Both the position numbers and the translations under genes were made by a program. Under the pieces are notes generated by a model that had not been told where the DNA came from, did no database searches, and worked only from the letters and a program-made list of their open reading frames with translations. From contig NZ_CAMLFE010000001.1 of NCBI RefSeq assembly GCF_946479275.1, positions 124,001 to 188,000 on the forward strand: a stretch of DNA of 64,000 nt, read 5' to 3'. Of this stretch, positions 49,157 through 58,158 are shown piece by piece; within the stretch, counting starts at the first letter, position 1; each line of letters opens with the position of its first letter. Source of the stretch: an uncultured Bartonella sp. Its GTDB lineage: Bacteria > Pseudomonadota > Alphaproteobacteria > Rhizobiales > Rhizobiaceae.

Positions 49157-50269
49157 ATGCGTAAAATTCTGATTTCCACAGTTTCGGCCTTGGCTTTAAC
49201 TGGTAGTTTCTTCATGTCGTCAGCTTATGCCGATATCATTATCGGCTTTATGGGGCCGATTACTGGTCCAGTGGCGGCCTACGGCATTCAGGCAAATAAC
49301 GGTGTGAAAGTTGCTGTTGACGAGTTGAATAAAAATGGCGGCATCAACGGGGAGAAGCTGGTGCTTAAAGTTTTCGACGATGGTGCCGAGCCAAAGCAGG
49401 GTGTATCTGCGGCAAATCAGTTGATAGGCGAGGGAATTCAATATGTGATCGGACCGGTTACGTCCAATATATCGTTACCGGTTTCAAACATTCTGGAAGA
49501 AAACGATGTATTGATGATAACGCCTTCGTCGACGACGCCCGAGCTTTCAAGTCGTGGCCTATGGAATGTCTTCCGTACAATCGGACGTGACGATCAGCAG
49601 GGTGACTATGCAGCAGATTATTACGTTCAACATTTAAAAGACAAACGTATTGCGATCATTCACGATCGGGCGACCTATGGTAAAGGCCTGGCTGATGCGT
49701 TCAAAGCTGCTTTGAACAAAGGTGGTGTAACGGAAGTCCTTTATGGCAATATAACTCCGGGAGAAAAAGATTATTCGGTTATGGTGAGCCGATTAAAACA
49801 GGAAAAAGTCGATTACGTCTATTTTGGCGGCTACCATCCGGAAGCCGGGCTTTTGTTAAAGCAAATGCGCGAGCAAGGGCTTGAAGCTCCGCTCATCGGT
49901 GGTGACGGATTTAATACATCTGAACTATGGTCCATCGCCGGAAACGCCGCTGAAGGGACGATGTTTACCAATTCTGTGGATGTCAAGGGCAATCCGGATG
50001 CACAAGAAACAATCAAGGCATTGAAAGCCCAGAATATTCCGCCGGAAACTTTTGCAATCAATGGTTATGCAGCCATACAGGTTCTGGCATTTGGAATCGA
50101 AAAAGCCGGTTCGTCAACCGATCCAGAAGCCGTGGCAACTGCGATCAAATCCGGCGAACCGATTAAAACAACCTTGGGTGAGATTACTTACGGCGATCGT
50201 GGTGACATAACGTCAAAAGTGTTCTCGATGTATAAATGGCATAATGGCGAGATTGTTTCTGCGGAATAG
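49157..50269 (+). CDS. Second branched-chain amino-acid ABC transporter binding protein
   Basis: A 370-residue periplasmic binding protein of the Leu/Ile/Val family with a signal peptide ending near SSAYADI. The mature part begins IIGFMGPITGPVAAYGIQA and includes AAVDELNKNGG-like sequence, IGPVTSNISLPVSN and DRATYGKGLADAFK. It differs clearly from the livJ protein at 18126 and has no transporter genes beside it. It may use the same LivHMGF permease with another ligand (inference). Followed by a terminator. Confidence 0.9.
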   Translation: MRKILISTVSALALTGSFFMSSAYADIIIGFMGPITGPVAAYGIQANNGVKVAVDELNKNGGINGEKLVLKVFDDGAEPKQGVSAANQLIGEGIQYVIGPVTSNISLPVSNILEENDVLMITPSSTTPELSSRGLWNVFRTIGRDDQQGDYAADYYVQHLKDKRIAIIHDRATYGKGLADAFKAALNKGGVTEVLYGNITPGEKDYSVMVSRLKQEKVDYVYFGGYHPEAGLLLKQMREQGLEAPLIGGDGFNTSELWSIAGNAAEGTMFTNSVDVKGNPDAQETIKALKAQNIPPETFAINGYAAIQVLAFGIEKAGSSTDPEAVATAIKSGEPIKTTLGEITYGDRGDITSKVFSMYKWHNGEIVSAE

Positions 50270-50302
50270 AAGTGAATGGTAAAAAACAATCTGTTGCAGA
50301 TA

Positions 50303-50328
50303 GAAGGCGGCTTCGGGCCGCCTTTTTT
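50303..50328 (+). terminator. Intrinsic terminator after the second binding-protein gene
   Basis: Stem AGGCGGC / GCCGCCT with a TTCGG loop, then a run of T. Confidence 0.88.
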
Positions 50329-50379
50329 ATGCATTCAATCAATGTGATGTGTAGATTTTTGAAGCCGTTATGTTGTGAT

Positions 50380-51588
50380 TTAATTGCTTGCAACGGCAGT
50401 TGACTGGAAGATCCGGTCGAGCATTTGGGAACCTTCTTTTTGCATATTTGCCTGCATTTTATTTTCGGTAGCATCAAGTAGAGCGGCAACGGTATTATTA
50501 CGAATGGCAACTGGATTTCGTTCGTAACCCGGGCGCAAAAAGAAATTGGCCGTTGGAACCTTGTTCCGGTATTGTTGAGGCATTGTTACCATGTCGTAAC
50601 CGTTGCCGTCTCCGGTAAGGTTCAGCATTTCAAGCTCGGCTCCCGAAAGTGGGCGTGTGACACCTTTTCTACGTAAAAATGTTATTGATGTTCTCAATTT
50701 ATGAATCTGCAAAAGTGGACCCACGTCTTTATCCATGGTCATAGCATGCATTCCAAGGCCGGCATCGGTCTTTGCAAGCTCGCTTTGCGCTCCCCAATTG
50801 TGAGGTACGGTTCTTGCTTTGGCCGTCATGCGTTCAACGACAGAGGCTTTGTCAAGCAGTTTGCTTCTTTCTGTTCCTGATGCCATTTGAGCTTTCAGGC
50901 GCAATTCTTTTGCTATTTCGCTTCCATACTCCCACATCAGGCTTACACTCGCAGTGGCAACAAGTTGGTTGTAACCAATGGCAGTCGATACCGGGCGGGC
51001 ATTCGCTTTGCCTTTGGTCATTCCTGACTGTAGATCATGCGTTCCATCGCCCCCGGTTTCAAATGCATAGATAGAGACAAGTTGCTCTCGGTTGAGGCCT
51101 ATTTCACGTGCAGCATTTACATAGGTGCGCATGAATTCACTTTCGTTCGACGGGCGTTCCGGTTGGAATCCGTAAACACGTTTTGAAGCAGCAACAAAAT
51201 CCTCGACGCCGGGTATGGAGCGACGAGATCCGATCGAACCACCGGTTGAAGGCTTGGCAGGGCCATTGTAAAGCGGAGGTTGTGTCAGAACGTAATCCGT
51301 CAGTTCGACAGTTTGCCCACGCGCGCGTTTTTCATTGCGTAATTTACGCTTTACGCTGATCTGATCCCAATAAACGGATGCCTGTCTGTTGTAGGCGTTA
51401 TAAGCTGTTCGCCAGGCTTCATAATCACTATTGCTAGCCGTTTTTAAAGGGCTTGCCGGCCTGATGCTTGAGGTTGTTTCACTCGATGGCTTTGAAGAAG
51501 ACCATTGCAAGGATTGCAGTGAATCCGACATGCATCCGCCTATAAAAGCACAGCAGCTGATTAAAAAAAAGGTCTTCGTTTTTAACAC
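50380..51588 (-). CDS. Lipoprotein with possible lytic-transglycosylase-like domain
   Basis: A 402-residue protein with a lipoprotein signal (lipobox FIGGC, Cys19) and a Ser-rich linker. The central part has AAREIGLNREQLVSIYAFETGGDG, followed by STAIGYNQLVATASVSLMWEYG. A Glu after a hydrophobic helix and a downstream GYNQL are reminiscent of SLT/goose-lysozyme-like folds. The match is to pattern only. It could be a cell-wall enzyme of the outer membrane or a structural lipoprotein. It converges with the binding-protein gene. Confidence 0.65.
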   Translation of the reverse strand: MLKTKTFFLISCCAFIGGCMSDSLQSLQWSSSKPSSETTSSIRPASPLKTASNSDYEAWRTAYNAYNRQASVYWDQISVKRKLRNEKRARGQTVELTDYVLTQPPLYNGPAKPSTGGSIGSRRSIPGVEDFVAASKRVYGFQPERPSNESEFMRTYVNAAREIGLNREQLVSIYAFETGGDGTHDLQSGMTKGKANARPVSTAIGYNQLVATASVSLMWEYGSEIAKELRLKAQMASGTERSKLLDKASVVERMTAKARTVPHNWGAQSELAKTDAGLGMHAMTMDKDVGPLLQIHKLRTSITFLRRKGVTRPLSGAELEMLNLTGDGNGYDMVTMPQQYRNKVPTANFFLRPGYERNPVAIRNNTVAALLDATENKMQANMQKEGSQMLDRIFQSTAVASN

Positions 51589-51957
51589 AATAGCTCGATC
51601 CTGTGAAAAGCTTCATCGGCTATTATGTGGTTAATAGGTTGACAAGTTGTAAAGAGGCAAAGCACTAGCCGGAGTTGGCGTGCTCATGCCAATTTTTGAT
51701 TACCGCCCAATCTAATAACTCGTATCCCGTAAGCATTCAGCTTTGATAAATCATCTTGCACCTGGCAATCAGGTTATTCATTCACGTGTCAATATCGAAG
51801 GGTAGGCGGCCACAACTATTCGTCGTTGCTGCTATTATTGGCTATTTTCAACGATTTCTATCATTCTAGGAATGAAATGACATCTCGCCTTTCCCTAACA
51901 TTTTCATTTTCCAGCGTATATTAATGGGCATTCAGGAACGCCTATAGCTAAAACATG
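51589..51957. other. Intergenic region, nothing recognised
   Basis: About 370 nt between the lipoprotein gene and purN. No ORF, RNA gene, terminator or repeat that I can support. Confidence 0.5.
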
Positions 51958-52569
51958 TCAATATGAAATGATTTGCTGGTCAGCACTTATGACCTTATGC
52001 AGTTTTTCGATAAACGCACGAAGTGTTGCAGGATAAAGCTTGTGTTCGACTTTGAGAACCCGTGCAGCAAGACTATCGGCTGTGTCACTCTCCAATATTG
52101 GAACAGCGGCCTGCCCCAATATAGTTCCTTCATCCATCCCTTCGGTTACCAGATGAACAGTGCAACCGGTTATTTTTACGCCTGCATCAAGAGCGCGTTG
52201 ATGGGTATGTAATCCTCTAAAAAGAGGAAGAAGGGCAGGATGAATGTTGAGTATTCGCCCTTCATAAGGAGAAATGATGCGTCGGGAAATCAACCGCATA
52301 AAGCCAGCAAGGCAAATAATGTCCGGTTGACAAGTATCAATCCGATCAAGAAGTGCAGTCTCGAAGGCTTGCTTATCAGCAAAATCTTTGCGTTCGATAA
52401 TGTGGGTAGAAATGCCCAATATACGGGCTTTCTCAATACCTTTTGCGGCCTTATTGTCGCTTATTACCGCAACGACTTCTGCAGGAAAGTCACTTGTTCT
52501 TGTTGCTTCAACGAGCGACACCATATTTGTACCGCTACCAGAGATGAGAATGACTACTTTTTTTTTCAT
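51958..52569 (-). CDS. purN: Phosphoribosylglycinamide formyltransferase PurN
   Basis: Transfers a formyl group from 10-formyl-THF to GAR. The 203-residue protein has [15 protein letters not shown] at the N-terminus and the catalytic Asn/His/Asp in [18 protein letters not shown] and [18 protein letters not shown]. Overlaps purM by 4 nt. Confidence 0.96.
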   Translation of the reverse strand: MKKKVVILISGSGTNMVSLVEATRTSDFPAEVVAVISDNKAAKGIEKARILGISTHIIERKDFADKQAFETALLDRIDTCQPDIICLAGFMRLISRRIISPYEGRILNIHPALLPLFRGLHTHQRALDAGVKITGCTVHLVTEGMDEGTILGQAAVPILESDTADSLAARVLKVEHKLYPATLRAFIEKLHKVISADQQIISY

Positions 52570-53639
52570 AAGTCGAGATGCCCCTTACAGATTACGCCTT
52601 TATCTGTTCGGGGCACGATCGCCCCTAGTTTCGTAACCTTTTCGCCCTGTTGTTCAAGCGCAGTCAAAATATCGGCAGCGTTTTTTGCTTCGACGACAAC
52701 AACCATTCCGATACCACAATTATAAGTGCGCAGCATCTCATGCTCGGCAATATTGCCTTGTTCTGAAAGCCATGAAAAAACCGGCGGCACGTGGATAGAA
52801 GAAAGATTCAGCTCTGCGGCAAGCGCTTTTGGCAAAACCCGAGGTATATTTTCGGGAAAACCGCCACCTGTGATATGTGCAAGAGCCTTGATACCTCGAT
52901 ATTTTTTTATAACGGCAAGAAGCGAACGCACATAAATCCGTGTTGGCGTTAAGAGAGCTTTGCCAAGCGAGAACGTTTTGTCAAATGGTGCCGGAGTCTT
53001 GAGATCAAGGCCGCTTTTTTCGACAATCCGCCGGACAAGCGAAAATCCGTTTGAATGAAGTCCTGTGGACGCAAGACCCAATATGACGTCGCCTTCACGT
53101 ATATCATTGGAGGGGAGAAGCGTTCCGCGCTCGGCTGCACCAACAGCAAATCCGGCCAAATCATAATCGCCGTTTTTATACATACCGGGCATTTCGGCTG
53201 TTTCGCCACCTATCAGAGCGGCACCCGCTTGCCTGCATCCTTCGGCAATACCTGAAACAATAGCTGCCCCCTCATCGGGGTCGAGTTTTCCTGTCGCAAA
53301 ATAATCGAGGAAGAAAAGAGGTTCGGCTCCTTGAACGACGAGATCATTGACGCACATAGCAACAAGATCGATCCCGACAGTGTGATGAATTCCGGCATCA
53401 ATGGCGATTTTCAATTTCGTTCCGACACCATCATTGGCAGCAACCAGAACAGGATCTTTGAAACCTGCGGCCTTGAGGTCAAACAAACCGCCAAAACCTC
53501 CGAGTTCGGTATCCGAACCGGCGCGCTGCGTCGTCTTGACAATCGGCTTGATTTTTTCGACCATCAGATTTCCTGCATCGATATTCACACCTGCATCTGC
53601 ATAAGTCAGGTTGTTTTGAAGGTGATGTGTGTCGCCCAT
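52566..53639 (-). CDS. purM: AIR synthetase PurM
   Basis: Closes the imidazole ring of purines. The 357-residue protein has [47 protein letters not shown] and [16 protein letters not shown]. First gene of a purM-purN unit, divergent from the perM-hdaA pair. Confidence 0.97.
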   Translation of the reverse strand: MGDTHHLQNNLTYADAGVNIDAGNLMVEKIKPIVKTTQRAGSDTELGGFGGLFDLKAAGFKDPVLVAANDGVGTKLKIAIDAGIHHTVGIDLVAMCVNDLVVQGAEPLFFLDYFATGKLDPDEGAAIVSGIAEGCRQAGAALIGGETAEMPGMYKNGDYDLAGFAVGAAERGTLLPSNDIREGDVILGLASTGLHSNGFSLVRRIVEKSGLDLKTPAPFDKTFSLGKALLTPTRIYVRSLLAVIKKYRGIKALAHITGGGFPENIPRVLPKALAAELNLSSIHVPPVFSWLSEQGNIAEHEMLRTYNCGIGMVVVVEAKNAADILTALEQQGEKVTKLGAIVPRTDKGVICKGHLDL

Positions 53640-53803
53640 CGGATTTGTCCTTAATTACGCTCTTGAACAGGTGAGACCAATGCCACGTTCATGCGTGCCC
53701 CGCAAGTTTTATCAGGCATTTAAAAAAGATATAAACGATTGTTTCTTGACGTTATTGTATGAAGCTGCATATCCTCTAAAAACAACAAATTCAGTGGACG
53801 TCC

Positions 53804-55030
53804 ATGAGCGATACGGATTTTGATAACCCAACGAAGGGGCAATCGACGAAAAATGTTAAAAAAGGTCTGAGATTCAAACGGAGCAAGAAAACCGTTTATA
53901 TCCCCGCTTATGCCAATATCGCTTTTCGCGGAAATGTTAAAAAGCAAGCTATATTCTGGCTTTTGACACTTCTTTTTTTCGTTATTTTTATGTTTGTTTT
54001 CAGTTCGATTCTGTTGCCTTTTGTGGCCGGAATTGTGCTCGCCTATTTTCTTAACCCGATCGTCGAACTGCTTGAAAGGATAGGAATTTCCCGTATGTGG
54101 GGGACGGTTCTTATTACGATTGCTATCGTTCTTGTCCTCGTTATTGCCTTAACAATTCTTATTCCTGTTATAACTTCACAATTGCAACAATTTATCCGTG
54201 AAGGCTTACCGGTTTATGTCAATCGTATACAGGCTTTCTTTGCCAATCACAGTTTCGAATGGATCAAACAATATATCGGGAGCGATGCTTCCGAAATTCA
54301 GGCGAATATTCAGACCATGTTGGGGCAAAGCTCGGATCTCATAAAGTCGGTCTTGAATTCCGTATTGGATTCAGGAAAATCACTGGTAAATTTGGTAAGC
54401 CTGTTTGTTGTGGCCCCTGTCGTTGCGTTTTATATGCTTCTTGACTGGGAACGCATGATCAAGACGATTGATTCGTGGATACCTCGTAACCATTTGGAAA
54501 CTGTCCGCGGTATTTTTCACGAAATGGATAGGGCAGTCGCGGGATTTATTCGTGGGCAGACATCTGTTTGCCTCGCACTCGGTGTCTATTACGCTGCCGG
54601 ACTCACAATTTCAGGTTTGAATTTCGGTTTATTGATCGGGTTGTTTGTAGGCTTTATAAGCTTCATTCCATATGTTGGCTCTATGACCGGATTTGTTCTT
54701 TCGGTTGGCGTCGCTTGGGTACAATTTTATCCGGAAAATTGGGAGCGGATCATCGTTGTTATGGGTGTATTTTTTGTCGGACAATTCCTCGAAGGTTATG
54801 TTTTGCAACCAAAATTGGTCGGACAATCTGTCGGCCTCCATCCGGTTTGGCTAATGTTCGCACTTTTCGCCTTTGGCTCACTTTTCGGCTTTACCGGCAT
54901 GCTCATTGCAGTTCCCGCAGCTGCAGCAGTCGGGGTTCTTGTACGCTTTGCTCTCCACACTTATCTTGAGTCGCCGCTTTATTCACCAAGTGGCAGTTCT
55001 TCAAGCGACCATGTCGGAGAAAAGGAATGA
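53804..55030 (+). CDS. AI-2E family transporter (PerM-like)
   Basis: A 408-residue polytopic membrane protein of the AI-2E/PerM family: paired N-terminal segments (LLPFVAGIVLAYFLNPIVELLER), a large soluble loop, and C-terminal segments with FIPYVGSMTGFVLSVGVAW and FFVGQFLEGYVLQPKLVGQSV followed by HPVWLMFALFAFG. Substrate unknown in this group. It overlaps hdaA by 4 nt; this perM-hdaA pairing beside purMN is typical of Rhizobiales. Confidence 0.9.
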   Translation: MSDTDFDNPTKGQSTKNVKKGLRFKRSKKTVYIPAYANIAFRGNVKKQAIFWLLTLLFFVIFMFVFSSILLPFVAGIVLAYFLNPIVELLERIGISRMWGTVLITIAIVLVLVIALTILIPVITSQLQQFIREGLPVYVNRIQAFFANHSFEWIKQYIGSDASEIQANIQTMLGQSSDLIKSVLNSVLDSGKSLVNLVSLFVVAPVVAFYMLLDWERMIKTIDSWIPRNHLETVRGIFHEMDRAVAGFIRGQTSVCLALGVYYAAGLTISGLNFGLLIGLFVGFISFIPYVGSMTGFVLSVGVAWVQFYPENWERIIVVMGVFFVGQFLEGYVLQPKLVGQSVGLHPVWLMFALFAFGSLFGFTGMLIAVPAAAAVGVLVRFALHTYLESPLYSPSGSSSSDHVGEKE

Positions 55031-55728
55031 ATAAAAGGTTAGAGCAATTGCCGCTCTCGCTTTCACATCCAACTGATTTTTATTCCGATGATCTGGTTGT
55101 AACAAAAAGCAACAAATCCGCTTACGAACTGATAGAACGTTGGCCGGATTGGCCAATGCCTGTTGCAGTACTTGTAGGGCCGGATGGGTCTGGTAAAACA
55201 CATTTTGCAAGTGTTTGGGCAGATATTTCAAAAGCACAAAAAATTGGGCCCGACCAGCTTGATCAAGCTATCATTTTTATAGAAAAAGGTATTCCGGTTC
55301 TTGTCGAGGATATGGATAGTGTTGACGTCAATGAGGTTGTCTTTTTCCATCTTATCAATTCAGTCAAAGAAAGCCACGTTATAAATCCGACAACCACATT
55401 ACTGATAACTGCTCGCAAGGGGCCGTCGAATTGGAACGTAAAACTTGATGATCTTGCAAGCCGGTTAAGATCCGTAACGTTGGCAACACTTGAACAGCCC
55501 GACGATGAATTACTTAATGCGGTCGCTTTCAAATTGTTTTCCGATCGACAAATAACGGTCGATCCTTCGGTCGTCGCGTTTTTGGTAAGCCGGTCGGAAC
55601 GGTCACTTTTTGCGTTGGGTAAAACTGTTGATCAGATCGACCGTTTGGCCTTGCAAAGAAAAAGCAAAATCACAAAAGCTCTTGTGTCGGAAGCTTTGTC
55701 GGTTCGCGGCGAATCAAACGCACTCTAG
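55027..55728 (+). CDS. hdaA: DnaA-related regulator HdaA
   Basis: DnaA AAA+ paralogue without the DNA-binding domain, which in Caulobacter promotes inactivation of DnaA at the sliding clamp. The 233-residue protein has a clamp-binding motif QLPLSL at residues 7-12, Walker A VGPDGSGKTHFA and a degenerate Walker B (VLVEDMDSVD). Sensor-type residues lie in DLASRLRSVT. Translation is probably coupled to the perM-like gene. Confidence 0.9.
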   Translation: MNKRLEQLPLSLSHPTDFYSDDLVVTKSNKSAYELIERWPDWPMPVAVLVGPDGSGKTHFASVWADISKAQKIGPDQLDQAIIFIEKGIPVLVEDMDSVDVNEVVFFHLINSVKESHVINPTTTLLITARKGPSNWNVKLDDLASRLRSVTLATLEQPDDELLNAVAFKLFSDRQITVDPSVVAFLVSRSERSLFALGKTVDQIDRLALQRKSKITKALVSEALSVRGESNAL

Positions 55729-55741
55729 TTTTGCAACTTTT

Positions 55742-56380
55742 CTAACGGTTTATTGACCCTGTCAAAGCTCTGTCGATCAAATTCGAAATGGCGGGTGATT
55801 TTGTGCTGAGGCTTGCTTCATTTGCCCAGCCGATAATATCTGTGGTCGGTACAACCACTCGATGCCATGAACCTTGATGTTCGTAGGAGCGCATTTCCTG
55901 ACCAGCTTTTACAGTAGCAACAATTTTAGATCGCGAATCAGCATTTGCATAAATTGTTGTGGCATTTTTTGCGTATATGACATTGGCTGAATTGTTGGCA
56001 GCAAAACGGGCTTTTGGAGGTAATGTGGTATCCGGTTTGTAGGGAACCGGAGAGGGAGCCATTTTGGGAACTACCAACGCTATCTTTGGTTGCACAGGAA
56101 CCGACGTGACAGGAGTGGGTATTTTCTGCGCTGGCTGTAAAGCAATGTCATGGGATGGAAGAGAGACAACAGACGGTTTTTGATCGGGAGTAGGAGTTAT
56201 TGCTTCTCTAGAAGCAGTTTTCTGCTCTCCGGCCGATTTGACTTCATATGTGTTATGGTACCAACCGGCACCACCTAAAAGGGTTAACCCGCCGAGCAAA
56301 AGATAGCTCAGTACCGACGAACGTTTTTTTTGCGTCGTGCGTTGCCGATTTTTGTTTGGCTTCGTCCGTTTCACCGCCAT
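55742..56380 (-). CDS. Single-pass membrane protein with bacterial SH3 domain
   Basis: A 212-residue protein: a basic N-terminus of about 22 residues, one membrane segment (SYLLLGGLTLLGGAGWY), a Pro-rich linker, and a C-terminal SH3-like domain (TIYANADSRSKIVATVKAGQ, GSWHRVVVPTTDIIGWAN). The layout fits an inner-membrane anchor with a periplasmic domain that may bind peptidoglycan. I start at ATG 56380 after AGGA; the frame is open to 56395. It converges with hdaA. Confidence 0.8.
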   Translation of the reverse strand: MAVKRTKPNKNRQRTTQKKRSSVLSYLLLGGLTLLGGAGWYHNTYEVKSAGEQKTASREAITPTPDQKPSVVSLPSHDIALQPAQKIPTPVTSVPVQPKIALVVPKMAPSPVPYKPDTTLPPKARFAANNSANVIYAKNATTIYANADSRSKIVATVKAGQEMRSYEHQGSWHRVVVPTTDIIGWANEASLSTKSPAISNLIDRALTGSINR

Positions 56381-56532
56381 AATCAATCCTTTCACTAGGC
56401 GGATTTTGGCACGAAATTGTTTTTGAAAAGTTATCGGTTAAAAAAATTGCAGGATAAATCGCAAAAAATACGATTTGCGCTTGCACTTCACCGTGGAAAA
56501 ATTTAGGGAATGAGCGTCGAACGTGACAATGT

Positions 56533-56609
56533 CGGAGCGTAGCGCAGCTTGGTAGCGCACCTGATTTGGGATCAGGGGGTCGTAGGTTCGAATCCTATCG
56601 CTCCGACCA
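56533..56609 (+). tRNA. tRNA-Pro (anticodon TGG)
   Basis: 77 nt with CCA encoded. Acceptor CGGAGCG / CGCTCCG, anticodon loop TTTGGGA in stem CCTGA/TCAGG, T-loop TTCGAAT. Reads CCA and, with wobble, other proline codons. Confidence 0.97.
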
Positions 56610-56695
56610 TTACTTGATTTGACAAAAAGATGATGCGACAAAGTGGTCGTAACAGTTTATAATTTGGCCACAGCATGATCCGAAGGGAAAAAATC

Positions 56696-57001
56696 ATGGT
56701 AGCACGAATTTTCAGTCCGGCTAAAACAGCCATGCAATCCGGAAAAGGCAATACCGGCTTTTGGGTTCTCCAATATGAACCTAATGAGGCTAAAATGATT
56801 GATCCGCTTATGGGGTATACGTCATCAGCCGATATGAAAAGCCAGATCAAGTTGACGTTTGACACTCAAGAGGAAGCAATTTCGTACGCAACAAAAAACG
56901 GAATCGCTTACCGATTGGAAGAGCCACATGCTGTCACGCGCAAGCGGGTTGCATATTCCGATAATTTTCGGAGTGATCGTCAGGTTCCCTGGACACATTG
57001 A
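56696..57001 (+). CDS. NDUFS4-like (ETC complex I) subunit
   Basis: A 101-residue homologue of the mitochondrial complex I accessory subunit NDUFS4 (18-kDa), found in alphaproteobacteria. ARIFSPAKTAMQSGKGNTGF, IDPLMGYTSSADMKSQIKLTF, YATKNGIAYRLEEP and FRSDRQVPWTH match the family. It associates with NADH:quinone oxidoreductase at the cytoplasmic side. I start at ATG 56696 after GAAGGG. It lies between two tRNA genes, away from nuo genes, as in other Rhizobiales. Confidence 0.93.
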   Translation: MVARIFSPAKTAMQSGKGNTGFWVLQYEPNEAKMIDPLMGYTSSADMKSQIKLTFDTQEEAISYATKNGIAYRLEEPHAVTRKRVAYSDNFRSDRQVPWTH

Positions 57002-57029
57002 GGCTATTCATTTTTCTTGAATATTTTTT

Positions 57030-57106
<77 letters not shown>

Positions 57107-58020
57107 TAACTTCTTCCAGAAGTGGGCGAGGTCTAATTTCTTTGTCTCATTAAACCGTCAGACGGTTGTTCTGACAAATAGAAAACCTTCAGCTTTTCAA
57201 TGTATTAAGCTGACTTTGTAGAAATTAAAAATCCGTCAAATTTCTATAAACTGTCCTATAAAACTCGCTTTGGAACAATAAATTCTGGCAGACCGTTGTC
57301 TAAAATCGCTTCCATAAGAACTAATTTGTCATGCAAAGCGTGGGACTAAATCGCGACATCGTGACAAACATTCAGCTTGTAAGCAGTATTTTCTCTAAGA
57401 CCAAATCAATATCCAGCGTCGAATTGAGAAACAGTGATAATAGTCGCTGCTTGAATGAGCGTTGCTAATCCCTTTTTGCCAGGACGCTTTTATTTCGACA
57501 AATGACTTTAAGTGCTCCTTATGAAGTACATCTTGTTTGGCGCCGATCTCTGACATCGGCATGTCTCGGCATATAGCTGTGGGTGTGGCCTTTGAAATGA
57601 TGGTTAAACTGGCAGTCGGGAGAATTTGGTTCTGATCAATAGGCAATTTTTTAAACTGCAACGCGATCATGCTCTAAAGTTCAATAAGCGGAATTTACTC
57701 GCATGCCGAGTTCTTCAATTTGATAGGGTAGTAAAAAACTTCGAGTAAGGCTGATTCTCGAAATTCTATCGAACGCTACGCTTCTTCACTCAATTGCGAA
57801 TTTATCGGGTGACTACGAATCGTAGGCGGATTGAAAAGTTTTTTATCTCGTCAGAAAACCGATTGCTGTGACGTTGAACGCTCGGTGCTTCCGATGGAGC
57901 ACTTTAAAAGCACTCGTATTTTTTTGGCGAGAATTACCGGAAAGGCTTTAAAATCACTAACCTAACGTCAACGACCAAAGTGATTGGCAATTATCTCGAA
58001 TTTCATATCCACAGGAGAAG
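57107..58020. other. 914-nt stretch between tRNA genes without a clear gene
   Basis: No ORF with a recognisable family. A minus-strand frame at 57395-57670 (91 codons) continues into another frame (about 57414-57480) that reads as plausible protein (KGLATLIQAATIITVSQFD) up to a stop, suggesting a frameshifted relic. The position between tRNA-Arg and tRNA-Glu would suit an old integration site, but no attachment repeat or integrase was found. Confidence 0.35.
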
Positions 58021-58095
58021 TGGTACGCCCAAGGGGATTTGAACCCCTGTTTCCGCCGTGAAAGGGCGGCGTCCTAACCACTAGACGATGGGCGC
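58021..58095 (-). tRNA. tRNA-Glu (anticodon TTC)
   Basis: 75 nt with CCA on the minus strand. Acceptor GCGCCCA / TGGGCGT, anticodon stem CCGCC/GGCGG with loop CTTTCAC, T-arm AGGGG/CCCCT. Reads GAA/GAG. Confidence 0.97.
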
Positions 58096-58158
58096 GTATC
58101 GGTGAGACGGCTTATAGAGAGGATATTTTTTAATCGCAAGCCCTGTTTGCAATTTTTT

